20,036 nucleotides of DNA, taken from positions 1 to 20,036 of IMG/VR virus record IMGVR_UViG_3300025132_000415, one strand, 5' to 3'. Below, in pieces: positions 7,959 through 13,921 of this stretch. The DNA comes from a virus. The notes under the pieces were generated by a model. The model saw only the letters and a list, made by a program, of their open reading frames with translations, had not been told where the DNA came from and made no database searches. Position 1 is the stretch's first letter; each line of letters begins with the position of its first letter. A program made the translations under genes and the position numbers.

Positions 7959-8267
7959 ATGCCAAATATAATTACAAAATTACCAAGATACTCTGATGGA
8001 GAAATCAATAGAGAGTTCATGAAAGAAATCGCTAATGGTTTTAACCTTGAAAGAGAAACAGAGCATTTACGAGTAAACCAAGCAAGAAAAGAAGCAAAGG
8101 TACAAAGAGGTAAAACTCATCCTACATTAGGAAAATGTGTAGCAACTATACCTGCTCGTGATTTTTTTAGACTTACAAAAAAGTATGGACACGAAACAGT
8201 TCATTCAAAAGAATTTATAAAATATTATAACAAAAAATTTAAGGATTTAAGTCCTAATAGAGCATAA
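7959..8267 (+). CDS. Small basic hypothetical protein between head and neck genes
   Basis: The 102-aa, Lys/Arg-rich protein is not recognised. The N-terminus MPNIITKLPRYSDGEINREFM leads into a charged helix (FNLERETEHLRVNQARKEAKVQRGK, about 28-52). A compact segment THPTLGKCVATIPARDFFRLTKKYGHE and a basic C-terminus follow. The ATG lies three bases after the T-run of the terminator and has no Shine-Dalgarno, so translation would depend on readthrough transcripts or an unseen signal. The TAA overlaps the next ATG by one base. The position suggests a neck or head-completion function, but the basic charge would also suit DNA contact. Both are inference. Confidence 0.68.
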   Translation: MPNIITKLPRYSDGEINREFMKEIANGFNLERETEHLRVNQARKEAKVQRGKTHPTLGKCVATIPARDFFRLTKKYGHETVHSKEFIKYYNKKFKDLSPNRA

Positions 8268-9280
8268 TGCAAAATAGAACATATGGAGATTTATTTAATC
8301 TAATTCAATCTTTAGCAGGGGTTAATAGTTTTACTACTGAAGAATCTGCAGATATATCTAGATTTATAAATCGTAGATTTTTTACTGCTTTTAATAAAAC
8401 AAATATTTGGGCAAGATATGTAGTGCCTTCAGAACAAAGAAAATTAGCAGTAATAAAAGTTGAGGGTGCTGATAGTGAATCTTATGATGGATATTACATT
8501 AAGAATGGTGAATCATCTAATGCTGTAAATTCAACCTATGCTGATGCTGATGTTTTTGTAAAATCAGACAACAAGTCATATGTTTTGTTTAAAAATAGTT
8601 CTAATTTATGGAGTCTTGGTATTAATGATACTGGATTTACATATACACCTATCACAGGTATTACTACATTTACTACAGCTATTCCTGATTCTGCATATAG
8701 ACAAGACTCAACAGATGTAGATGATTATGATAAACCATCAGGTGTAAAGCTTTGGAAAGGCACTGGGCTTGCTGGTAGCACAAGTAAAATAAATTTAATA
8801 GTAACAGATGTTTCTACTCTTCTTTATGAAAGTTTAGATTTTCCTATATTTGATAATAGCTTGGCTATAGGAAACACAAATATAATTAATGACTTTATTC
8901 GTATTCATAGAAATCAATCATTTTTAAATGACTCATCTTTAGAGTATGATTTTTTTGTAGATTTTAATGGTGCTAATGTATTAAATGTAAAAAATACTGA
9001 TGACTTCCATGTAACTTATAAGAAAAAATTTGTAAAATTTACTACTTCTTCAGATTTTGGAACAAGTACAGAAGAAGTTCCTGAAGAGTTTTTTCAATAT
9101 ATAGCACATAGTGCATATGCAGATTTTTTAAGAATGGATGGGCAAACACAAAAAGCTTTAGTTGAAGAACAAAATGCAGAAGAAGCATTAAATCTACAAC
9201 TTGAAAGAAGTGATATAATATTCAACATAAATACTTTGAAAAAAAGATTTTCAACTTACATAAATAATCAATCTAGATAA
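8267..9280 (+). CDS. Probable head-to-tail adaptor (neck) protein
   Basis: The 337-aa protein has a helical N-terminus (1-60: TYGDLFNLIQSLAGV, then ISRFINRRFFTAFNKTNIWAR) and a helical C-terminus (270-325: VPEEFFQYIAHSAYADFLR and QKALVEEQNAEEALNLQLER). These fit the helical core of gp4/gp11-type adaptors that extend the portal ring in podoviruses. Between them, about residues 66-180 are beta-rich with Tyr/Asn/Gly turns (SYDGYYIKNG, SNLWSLGIN) and look like an inserted surface domain. It lies between head genes and fibre-like genes, the expected place. The fold assignment is inferred from architecture rather than a sequence signature. Confidence 0.6.
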   Translation: MQNRTYGDLFNLIQSLAGVNSFTTEESADISRFINRRFFTAFNKTNIWARYVVPSEQRKLAVIKVEGADSESYDGYYIKNGESSNAVNSTYADADVFVKSDNKSYVLFKNSSNLWSLGINDTGFTYTPITGITTFTTAIPDSAYRQDSTDVDDYDKPSGVKLWKGTGLAGSTSKINLIVTDVSTLLYESLDFPIFDNSLAIGNTNIINDFIRIHRNQSFLNDSSLEYDFFVDFNGANVLNVKNTDDFHVTYKKKFVKFTTSSDFGTSTEEVPEEFFQYIAHSAYADFLRMDGQTQKALVEEQNAEEALNLQLERSDIIFNINTLKKRFSTYINNQSR

Positions 9281-9286
9281 ACTATA

Positions 9287-9601
9287 ATGAACTCACATAT
9301 AACTAACTTATATCCAGTACCTACACCAGGAGCAACAGACCAAGCATTAGCAGTTGGTAATTCAGTTGTACAATTAACAGATGGTGGTGCATTTAATTCA
9401 CTAACTAAATATATTGTACTAGATGTACAAGTAGCAGATGTTAGAGTAACTTATGATGGATCTGCACCAACTTCAACAAATGGTCATATTCTTTTTGCAG
9501 GTAGATCATATACTTGGGCAAGAAAAACAGCAGAAGTTGCAAAATTCATAGAAGATACAACTACTGATGCAGTTATTCATGCATCTGAATTTACTACCTA
9601 A
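9287..9601 (+). CDS. Small beta-rich virion protein
   Basis: The 104-aa product is almost entirely short beta strands and turns with a helix near the end. The central VRVTYDGSAPTSTNGHILFAG (53-73) resembles a pattern common in small phage virion proteins that line or decorate the head or tail. No Cys, signal peptide or membrane segment is present. It starts six bases after the adaptor stop, and the fibre-like gene starts two bases after its own stop, so it belongs to the neck/tail transcript. The exact location in the particle cannot be told from the sequence. Confidence 0.62.
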   Translation: MNSHITNLYPVPTPGATDQALAVGNSVVQLTDGGAFNSLTKYIVLDVQVADVRVTYDGSAPTSTNGHILFAGRSYTWARKTAEVAKFIEDTTTDAVIHASEFTT

Positions 9602-9603
9602 TT

Positions 9604-10926
9604 ATGTCATCAGAAATGCTAGGTTCAGGACAAGATGTCCTTAAAGGTAATCTAGGTGGTGCTTGGGATATTAAGCACGGCTATGCTGATGCATACACAG
9701 ATTTAGGTATAGCTCGTAGATTTGGTGGAGCTTCTGATGCTTGGTCATTAAGAGATATAGGTGCTATGAATGGTAGAGTTGTAAAAGTTCGTAGAGATAG
9801 TAATGATGATGAAGTTGATTTTACTGCTAACCAAGTTCAAAGTGGAGCACTAGAAGAATTTGTACAAGCAGGATTAGATTATGATGCTTTTCTTGGTGCT
9901 AATTTTACAAGTGCAGGTTCAGTATCTAGTTTTACTGCTAATGGTAAAGATGGATTTACTGCTATTAATGCAAGTTCTACAGATGGTTTTTTTGGTATTG
10001 AACTAGCATCAACAGTATCTAGCTCTACAGTTGTGTATGTTTCTTTTATGTTAAGTGGAACAGTTCCTGATGGTGGTTTATCATTAAGACAAAGTACAGT
10101 CAATGGAACTATTGGACAATCCTCTGCAATATCTGGAAATCCAGCTGTTACTGCCGAAACTAGTTTAAAAATAGGATTTAATTCAGTAGCATTAACTGCT
10201 AATGCAACTTCAGCTTTTATATCTTTTGTAAGTGATAATAATGCAGGATTTACTATATCTCATTTTAAAGCTCATACAACAAGTAGAAATGGATTTGTAA
10301 GATATTGGTATGACCAAAGTGGCAATGGAGTTGATTTAAGTCAAAATACAGCTTCAAACCAACCTGAAATAGTTTTAAATGGAGGTCAAGTAAGACTTGA
10401 TAATGGCAATCCTTGTTTAGCTGGGGCAAGGAGACCAACTAATCAAAGAAGAGAATTTGATTCTACAAATGATGCTAATGCTATTCCACAACCATTTACT
10501 TGTTTCCAAATAGCAAACTCAAAAAGAAGTGCAGCAGGTTATATTTGGGGAGATAATTCTACAAGTTCTGGTGGTGGACCTAGATTAGAAATGAAAAATG
10601 CTCTTGTAAGACAAACTTATAATGGATCAGATAATCCAGCAGGGGTAACTATTGATGGAGATGTAGACCAGGTAATAAGTTTATTTTCTGCTGCTGCTTC
10701 AGGTAATGCTTTATTAAGAAGAAATTCTACACAATTGCAATCATCAGCAAGAAGTACATATGATGATACAGATAATGTAGGGGGAATATTTAGATTCCCA
10801 GGAGATGATGCTAATTTACAAAATAGATTACTTTTAGAAACTTTAGTATTTTTTGATGGAGATCATAGTGACGATTTTGTTGCTATAGAAAAAGAATTAG
10901 CACAACCAATGGGAATAGATGTATAA
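9604..10926 (+). CDS. Lectin-like receptor-binding / tail appendage protein
   Basis: The 440-aa protein probably sits at the tail or virion surface and contacts host glycans. Residues 45-68 (DAWSLR and GRVVKVRRDSND) and 231-254 (FVRYWYDQSGNGVDLSQ and QPEI) match two halves of a motif, recalled from arabinofuranosidase-type and phage appendage domains, that precedes a concanavalin A-like jelly roll. Here the halves are split by about 130 residues (92-222) rich in Ser, Thr, Gly and Ala that look like a second beta-sandwich. Residues 255-440 form the lectin-like part, ending in the typical LLLETLVFFDGDHS. No catalytic residues can be assigned. Its TAA overlaps the next ATG. Confidence 0.68.
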   Translation: MSSEMLGSGQDVLKGNLGGAWDIKHGYADAYTDLGIARRFGGASDAWSLRDIGAMNGRVVKVRRDSNDDEVDFTANQVQSGALEEFVQAGLDYDAFLGANFTSAGSVSSFTANGKDGFTAINASSTDGFFGIELASTVSSSTVVYVSFMLSGTVPDGGLSLRQSTVNGTIGQSSAISGNPAVTAETSLKIGFNSVALTANATSAFISFVSDNNAGFTISHFKAHTTSRNGFVRYWYDQSGNGVDLSQNTASNQPEIVLNGGQVRLDNGNPCLAGARRPTNQRREFDSTNDANAIPQPFTCFQIANSKRSAAGYIWGDNSTSSGGGPRLEMKNALVRQTYNGSDNPAGVTIDGDVDQVISLFSAAASGNALLRRNSTQLQSSARSTYDDTDNVGGIFRFPGDDANLQNRLLLETLVFFDGDHSDDFVAIEKELAQPMGIDV

Positions 10927-11153
10927 TGTCAAAGTGGATCATATATAATACAGAAGCAGAAGCTCTTACTAAAGCAGATGAAGAGGGAGCTAGTAGAAAC
11001 TATTGTTATCACAGAGGAGACCTTTCAGGTAGTCGTTACCACACTAAACCTGATCTTACTACAAATAATAAATGGGCATTAAGGGTTGATGAATATGGTA
11101 CACTAACAGATGCAGAAGAAGCACAAATAGTAACAAATGTAACATTTGCATAA
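10926..11153 (+). CDS. Small protein downstream of receptor-binding protein
   Basis: The 75-aa product begins MSKWIIYNTEAEALTKADEEG and contains KWALRVDEYGTLTDAEEA near the end. A conserved-looking Trp/Tyr pattern (SRYHTKPDLTTNNKWAL) resembles short proteins often placed right after tail-fibre genes in marine phages, some of which may be fibre chaperones. The one-base TAATG overlap with the lectin-like gene suggests coupled translation and a related job. I do not recognise a named family, so an assembly or chaperone role is inferred from position alone. Confidence 0.62.
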   Translation: MSKWIIYNTEAEALTKADEEGASRNYCYHRGDLSGSRYHTKPDLTTNNKWALRVDEYGTLTDAEEAQIVTNVTFA

Positions 11154-11155
11154 TA

Positions 11156-11317
11156 ATGGAAGAGATAATAACAAAGGGAGCAATTAGTAGTGCAGGATTC
11201 TTTGCCTGTATAGGACTACAAGGTATTAATACTATAATTAGTACAATAGTTGGGTTTGCTACTTTATTATTTTTAGTGCTATCAATTGTTAAATTACTAA
11301 AAGAAATTAAAAAATGA
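11156..11317 (+). CDS. 53-aa two-segment membrane peptide (holin-like candidate)
   Basis: This short gene fills the gap between the preceding stop and the next start exactly: ATG is two bases after TAA, and its TGA overlaps the next ATG (ATGA). The 53-aa product has a short N-terminal charged segment, a first hydrophobic stretch (AISSAGFFACIGLQGI, about 9-24), a strong second one (TIISTIVGFATLLFLVLSIV, 26-45) and a basic tail KLLKEIKK. This topology suits a small holin, antiholin or other phage membrane peptide. The adjacent three-TM protein supports a lysis role, though the sequence alone does not prove it. Confidence 0.7.
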   Translation: MEEIITKGAISSAGFFACIGLQGINTIISTIVGFATLLFLVLSIVKLLKEIKK

Positions 11318-11721
11318 GTACAGAATTATTAGCAATGCTTGGTGGTGGATTCTCTGGATTCATCTTTAAATTAATTGGTACAATGGTAGCTAATCAAGCA
11401 GCAGTTACTGAAGGTCTTATAAAAAAGCAACAAGCTATGGATGAAAGTGCTGACAAAGCGGCAGCTAGGGTAGATTCCTTTGGTGCTTGGACAAGAAGAA
11501 TAATTGTATTAACAGTTTTATTTGGTGTAATTATAGCACCATTTATATTAGCTCACAGTGAAGAGGGAGTCACAGTAGCAAGTAACTATAGTAAATGGTT
11601 TGGTTTGTTTACAGGTACAACTTACCAAACTTTACACGGATATATAATATTACCTGAAATCAAGACTGCTGTTATTTCTATAATATCCTTCTATTTTGGA
11701 AGTGCAGCTGTAAGTAAATAA
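11314..11721 (+). CDS. Three-TM holin-like protein
   Basis: Holins form membrane lesions that time lysis. The 135-aa product has three hydrophobic segments: about 5-25 (LLAMLGGGFSGFIFKLIG), 63-80 (IIVLTVLFGVIIAPFILA) and 117-133 (TAVISIISFYFGSAAV). A charged Lys/Asp/Glu helix lies between the first two, and ARVDSFGAWTRR precedes the second. This architecture resembles the three-TM holin group known from gene-transfer agents and marine phages. It overlaps the 53-aa membrane gene by four bases (ATGA), which suggests a coupled pair. No endolysin is recognisable nearby, so a structural membrane role cannot be excluded. Confidence 0.62.
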   Translation: MSTELLAMLGGGFSGFIFKLIGTMVANQAAVTEGLIKKQQAMDESADKAAARVDSFGAWTRRIIVLTVLFGVIIAPFILAHSEEGVTVASNYSKWFGLFTGTTYQTLHGYIILPEIKTAVISIISFYFGSAAVSK

Positions 11722-11723
11722 TT

Positions 11724-11894
11724 ATGAAATGTTTTTATTGTAAATGGATAAAAGGACTGCAAGACAAAAACTCAAAGATCTACGAGATTCTTTGTCTCAA
11801 ATCTTGGGGTCACAAGATAGAAGTAATGCTGAAGAAATTAAAGAGCAAGCTCAAGAGTCTATTCAACAAGCTCGTGAAGCTAGTAAAGCGTTAA
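11724..11894 (+). CDS. Overprinted 56-aa cationic amphipathic ORF (uncertain)
   Basis: An ATG two bases after the holin-like stop opens a 56-codon frame that runs mostly inside the next gene in another frame. The product starts MKCFYCKWIKG with a CxxC. Residues 35-56 (MLKKLKSKLKSLFNKLVKLV and a final KR) form a strikingly regular amphipathic, positively charged helix with no acidic residue. Such a peptide could disrupt membranes. The position after holin-like genes and the start spacing are typical of genes here. Against it, no Shine-Dalgarno is visible, many codons end in G or C unlike the neighbours, and the pattern could arise by chance from the overlapping Lys/Gln/Glu-rich frame. Confidence 0.35.
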   Translation: MKCFYCKWIKGLQDKNSKIYEILCLKSWGHKIEVMLKKLKSKLKSLFNKLVKLVKR

Positions 11895-12559
11895 AGAAAT
11901 CTTTTGTTGATAGAGTCAAAGAGTTACCTGTAGTACAAAAAGTTTCTGAACTAGGAACTGCTGGTACAGTGGCTATATCAACAGCTACTGTAGCTCAAAC
12001 AGAGTTAGCAGTTAACCAAACAGAAGTATTTGTAGCAAACATAGCTAATGATATTGTAGAAGAAAGATTTGAAGTACCAGAGGTATTTAATACCTTTGTT
12101 AACTTTGAAACCTTAAACACTTGGGGACAAGCTAAATTACAAGAAAAAATAGTAGAAGCTCAACAATTTGTAGAAGAAGCAGAGGTTAAAGTTTCTTTGA
12201 ATGATAAGAAACCAGACGGCGTTCAATCTCCTTCAGACGATTCCACCTCTGATGAAAACGAAAAGAAAGAATCAAAAGAAGAGAAAGAAGAAACAAAAGA
12301 AAAAGAATCAAAAGAAAAGGAAGAGATAAAAGAAAAGAAGTCATCTACAGAGAAAGATAAATCAGAAAAAGACCAAGAAGAAAAAGAAAACAAAGAAGAA
12401 GAAGATAAGAAAATTCCATTAGAAGAAAATAAAGAAGAAGATAAAAAAGAAGTCAAGGAAGAAAAAAAAGGATTTTTTGAATCATTATTTGGAGGAGATG
12501 AAGAAGTAGAAAGAGTCCCTACTCCTGATGATGCAACTGTACAATCACCATATATATAA
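11744..12559 (+). CDS. Lys/Glu-rich hypothetical protein
   Basis: The 271-aa protein is not recognised. Residues 1-60 are a charged helical region (LRDSLSQILGS, EEIKEQAQESIQQAREASKA) probably forming a coiled coil. Residues 61-150 are less charged, with a Thr/Ala/Val-rich stretch (GTAGTVAISTATVAQTELAV) and a helix VEAQQFVEEAEVKV. Residues 165-243 are almost entirely Lys, Glu, Asp and Ser and must be disordered or a single charged helix. The C-terminus KKGFFESLFGGDEE is a short hydrophobic island. No signal peptide or transmembrane helix is present. Codons are AT-ending in this frame, so it is the dominant frame over the overlapping 56-codon ORF. It sits in the membrane/lysis-like island. Confidence 0.78.
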   Translation: MDKRTARQKLKDLRDSLSQILGSQDRSNAEEIKEQAQESIQQAREASKALKKSFVDRVKELPVVQKVSELGTAGTVAISTATVAQTELAVNQTEVFVANIANDIVEERFEVPEVFNTFVNFETLNTWGQAKLQEKIVEAQQFVEEAEVKVSLNDKKPDGVQSPSDDSTSDENEKKESKEEKEETKEKESKEKEEIKEKKSSTEKDKSEKDQEEKENKEEEDKKIPLEENKEEDKKEVKEEKKGFFESLFGGDEEVERVPTPDDATVQSPYI

Positions 12560-12560
12560 A

Positions 12561-12725
12561 ATGATCGAATACATAATACAAAACTACAAAGAAAATATAC
12601 TAGGTATGACATTTGCCTATATTGGTATAATATCAATAATAGTTATGTTTTTACCAAAGAATAATTTTTTTAGTAAAGCATTTAGAGAAATATCATCAAT
12701 TATAACTTCAATATTTAAGAAATGA
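12561..12725 (+). CDS. 54-aa single-TM peptide
   Basis: The chosen ATG is one base after the preceding stop region. An in-frame ATG upstream at 12528 would overlap the previous gene by 32 bases and is less likely. The 54-aa product has a short N-terminal segment (MIEYIIQNYKEN), one transmembrane helix (about 13-31, ILGMTFAYIGIISIIVMFL), and a basic amphipathic C-terminal tail (PKNNFFSKAF then IITSIFKK). Its TGA overlaps the next ATG (ATGA). Phages carry many such peptides as holin partners, spanin-like parts or membrane effectors. Nothing here decides between these. Confidence 0.68.
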   Translation: MIEYIIQNYKENILGMTFAYIGIISIIVMFLPKNNFFSKAFREISSIITSIFKK

Positions 12726-13015
12726 CATTAGAAGCACCAGAAAGATACGAGACCATTACATTTACTAATGTTCCTAATTTTTATGAATTTAATGAAAGCT
12801 ATGGATTTTTATATGTACCTTCTATTCCTAAATATGCTTATGAAGAATTTAAAGGATTGTCTTATAATGGCAGTCAATATACTTGGGATGAAGTAGATTA
12901 TAGGTTAAGTGTAGAATATATACCAGCTATACCTGAACCATCTACAACAGCAATATTTTTAGGTATCATTGCACTCTGCATGGTATCGCTTAACAAACTA
13001 ATAAGGAGAACATAA
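12722..13015 (+). CDS. Protein with PEP-CTERM-like C-terminal signal
   Basis: The 97-aa product has a soluble, Tyr/Glu/Pro-rich N-terminal part (1-68). Its C-terminus has the three-part layout of PEP-CTERM sorting signals: Pro-Glu-Pro at 71-73 followed by ST, a hydrophobic helix (77-91, AIFLGIIALCMVSLN), and Arg-Arg at 95-96 one residue from the end. In bacteria such tails are recognised by exosortases, which process exported proteins. Those proteins carry an N-terminal signal peptide. This one does not, and an in-frame TAA at 12716 rules out an upstream extension. It could be a tail-anchored membrane protein, a mimic of host substrates, or a chance resemblance. It overlaps the 54-aa gene by four bases. 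Confidence 0.72.
   Translation: MTLEAPERYETITFTNVPNFYEFNESYGFLYVPSIPKYAYEEFKGLSYNGSQYTWDEVDYRLSVEYIPAIPEPSTTAIFLGIIALCMVSLNKLIRRT
13003..13008 (+). promoter_or_regulatory. Strong Shine-Dalgarno before basic microprotein cluster
   Basis: AAGGAG lies ten bases before the ATG at 13019, inside the last codons of the PEP-CTERM-like gene. It is among the few near-consensus ribosome binding sites in the window. It could drive high translation of the first microprotein and, by coupling, of the overlapping genes behind it. Confidence 0.7.
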
Positions 13016-13018
13016 ATT

Positions 13019-13117
13019 ATGCCAATGGGAAAAGGAACATATGGAAGTAAGAGAGGTAGACCATCTAAAGCTGCAAAAGCTAAAGGGATGAAAATGATGA
13101 AGAAAGGTAAAAAATAA
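13019..13117 (+). CDS. 32-aa Lys/Met-rich basic microprotein
   Basis: The first of seven small genes. The 32-aa product begins MPMGKGTYGSKRGRPSKAAK and ends in a Lys/Met/Gly tail (KGMKMMKKGKK), with no acidic residue. The GSKRGRPSK segment resembles AT-hook-like GRP patterns that bind the minor groove of AT-rich DNA, but a single short match is weak evidence. A good Shine-Dalgarno (13003-13008) and a TAATG overlap with the next gene support it being translated. Similar short Lys-rich peptides occur in marine phages, with unknown function. Confidence 0.68.
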   Translation: MPMGKGTYGSKRGRPSKAAKAKGMKMMKKGKK

Positions 13118-13230
13118 TGTCTTTTAGTAAATATAGTGCTAAACAAAAAAAACTAGCAAGAGTTGCACCACCTCGTAATAAAATTACAGGTGCTGATTTT
13201 AAAACTCTTCGTAAAAAAAATAAAAAATGA
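13117..13230 (+). CDS. 37-aa basic microprotein
   Basis: Second gene of the cluster. The 37-aa product MSFSKYSAKQKKLARVAPPR continues NKITGADFKTLRKKNKK. It is strongly basic, with a single acidic residue (Asp27). It starts on the last base of the preceding stop (TAATG) and ends with ATGA over the next start, so translation is coupled on both sides. The segment NKITGADFKTLR is a pattern I associate loosely with small phage proteins, but no family or function can be named. Confidence 0.66.
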   Translation: MSFSKYSAKQKKLARVAPPRNKITGADFKTLRKKNKK

Positions 13231-13334
13231 AGAAAGAAATATTAGCTATAGCTAAAAAACTAGATAAAGCTAGTAAAGCTCATGCAGGTCAAGCAAAAGC
13301 ATTAAGAAAATTAATTAAATATGGCAAAAGCTAG
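13227..13334 (+). CDS. 35-aa helical basic microprotein
   Basis: Third gene of the cluster, starting in an ATGA overlap. The 35-aa product (MKKEILAIAKKLDKASKAHA then GQAKALRKLIKYGKS) is predicted to be one or two amphipathic helices with Lys on one face and Leu/Ile/Ala on the other. It overlaps the following gene by 14 bases, the longest overlap in the cluster. Function is unknown. The helix could bind nucleic acid or a partner protein. Confidence 0.62.
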   Translation: MKKEILAIAKKLDKASKAHAGQAKALRKLIKYGKS

Positions 13335-13488
13335 ATCAGGAGGAAAAATATGTGCTGCAGGTAAAGCTTGGGCAAGAAGGACATTTGATACTTATCCATC
13401 TGCATATGCTAATATGGCAGCTTCAAAGTATTGTAAAGATCCCAACTATGCAAAGGGAGCTAAAGGTAAGAAAAGAAAGAAGAAATAA
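13321..13488 (+). CDS. 55-aa basic protein of a phage-wide small family
   Basis: Fourth gene of the cluster. The 55-aa product contains ARSGGKICAAGKAWARRTF, then DTYPSAYANMAASKYC, then a Lys/Arg tail. The combination of a GKIC..GKA..A...F..YPSAYAN pattern with a final Cys is one I recognise from small proteins in many phages, where the function is unknown. The two Cys (11, 38) are spaced for a possible metal site or disulfide, but there is no further evidence. It overlaps the gene before by 14 bases and the gene after by one. Confidence 0.75.
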   Translation: MAKARSGGKICAAGKAWARRTFDTYPSAYANMAASKYCKDPNYAKGAKGKKRKKK

Positions 13489-13679
13489 TGGCATACGGAC
13501 TTATACCACTTATATCAAGGACTGCACCATTTGTTGGGCGTAAATTAATTAAAGATGGACCTAAACTAATTAAGAAAGCCTATGATAAATTAACCCAGTA
13601 TAACACTACACCACATGGAATTATTAGAATTGAATTAGAAGCTGGTAGACAAATTAAAGAAAAAAGAAAGAAGAAATAA
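13488..13679 (+). CDS. 63-aa basic hypothetical protein
   Basis: Fifth gene of the cluster. The product begins MAYGLIPLISRTAPFVGRKL, a mildly hydrophobic N-terminus rather than a true membrane span. A basic helix (IKDGPKLIKKAYDKL), TPHGIIRIELEAGRQI and a terminal Lys/Arg run follow. Start and stop each overlap the neighbouring gene by one base (TAATG at both ends). No family is recognised. The pattern of hydrophobic start and basic tail recurs in phage small virion or membrane-associated proteins, but this does not establish a function. Confidence 0.66.
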   Translation: MAYGLIPLISRTAPFVGRKLIKDGPKLIKKAYDKLTQYNTTPHGIIRIELEAGRQIKEKRKKK

Positions 13680-13921
13680 TGGGACAATTAAAACAATGGG
13701 TCAAACAAGATTGGGTTCGTATAGGAACTGATGGAAGTATCAAAGGAAAATGTGGAACATCAAAAAATAAAAAAAGACCTGATAGATGTTTACCTAGATC
13801 CAAAGCACAATCTTTATCAAAGTCTGAAAGAGCTCAAACAGCAAGAAAGAAAAAAGCTGGACAAAAAAAGGGCAAAACAGTAGTAGCAAATACACCTAGA
13901 GCAAAAGTAAAAACATCATGA
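13679..13921 (+). CDS. 80-aa basic protein, GKCGTSK/PDRCLPRSKAQSL family
   Basis: Sixth gene of the cluster. The 80-aa product has WVRIGTDGSIKGKCGTSKNK (12-31), PDRCLPRSKAQSLSKSERA (34-52) and a Lys/Ala-rich tail. These motifs recur in small proteins of many marine and other podoviruses. The paired Cys (25, 37) and the conserved Gly, Ser and Lys residues suggest a small folded core, and the tail suggests nucleic-acid contact. The function is unknown to me. In such phages it is often next to the LTAAGR protein, as here (ATGA overlap). Confidence 0.8.
   Translation: MGQLKQWVKQDWVRIGTDGSIKGKCGTSKNKKRPDRCLPRSKAQSLSKSERAQTARKKKAGQKKGKTVVANTPRAKVKTS

Noticed and set aside
5849-9219. TGATATAAT copies at 5849-5857 and 9211-9219 as internal promoters
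   Set aside because: They encode ordinary Asp-Ile-Ile residues in the scaffold and adaptor genes, lack -35 elements, and show that this nine-mer is expected in AT-rich coding DNA.
12528-12560. Upstream start for the 54-aa membrane peptide
   Set aside because: It would add 11 residues by overlapping the previous gene by 32 bases and has no better ribosome binding site. The ATG at 12561, one base after the preceding stop, fits the tight spacing of this region.
12223-12636. 137-codon minus-strand frame rich in Ser and Phe
   Set aside because: It is the antisense of the Lys/Glu-rich GAA/AAA repeats (TTC/TTT, TCT), which naturally lack stops. No other minus-strand gene exists nearby.
13352-13543. 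63-codon frame across two microprotein genes
   Set aside because: It overlaps the well-supported 55-aa protein with recognisable motifs and the start of the next gene. Its own codons and start context give no support.
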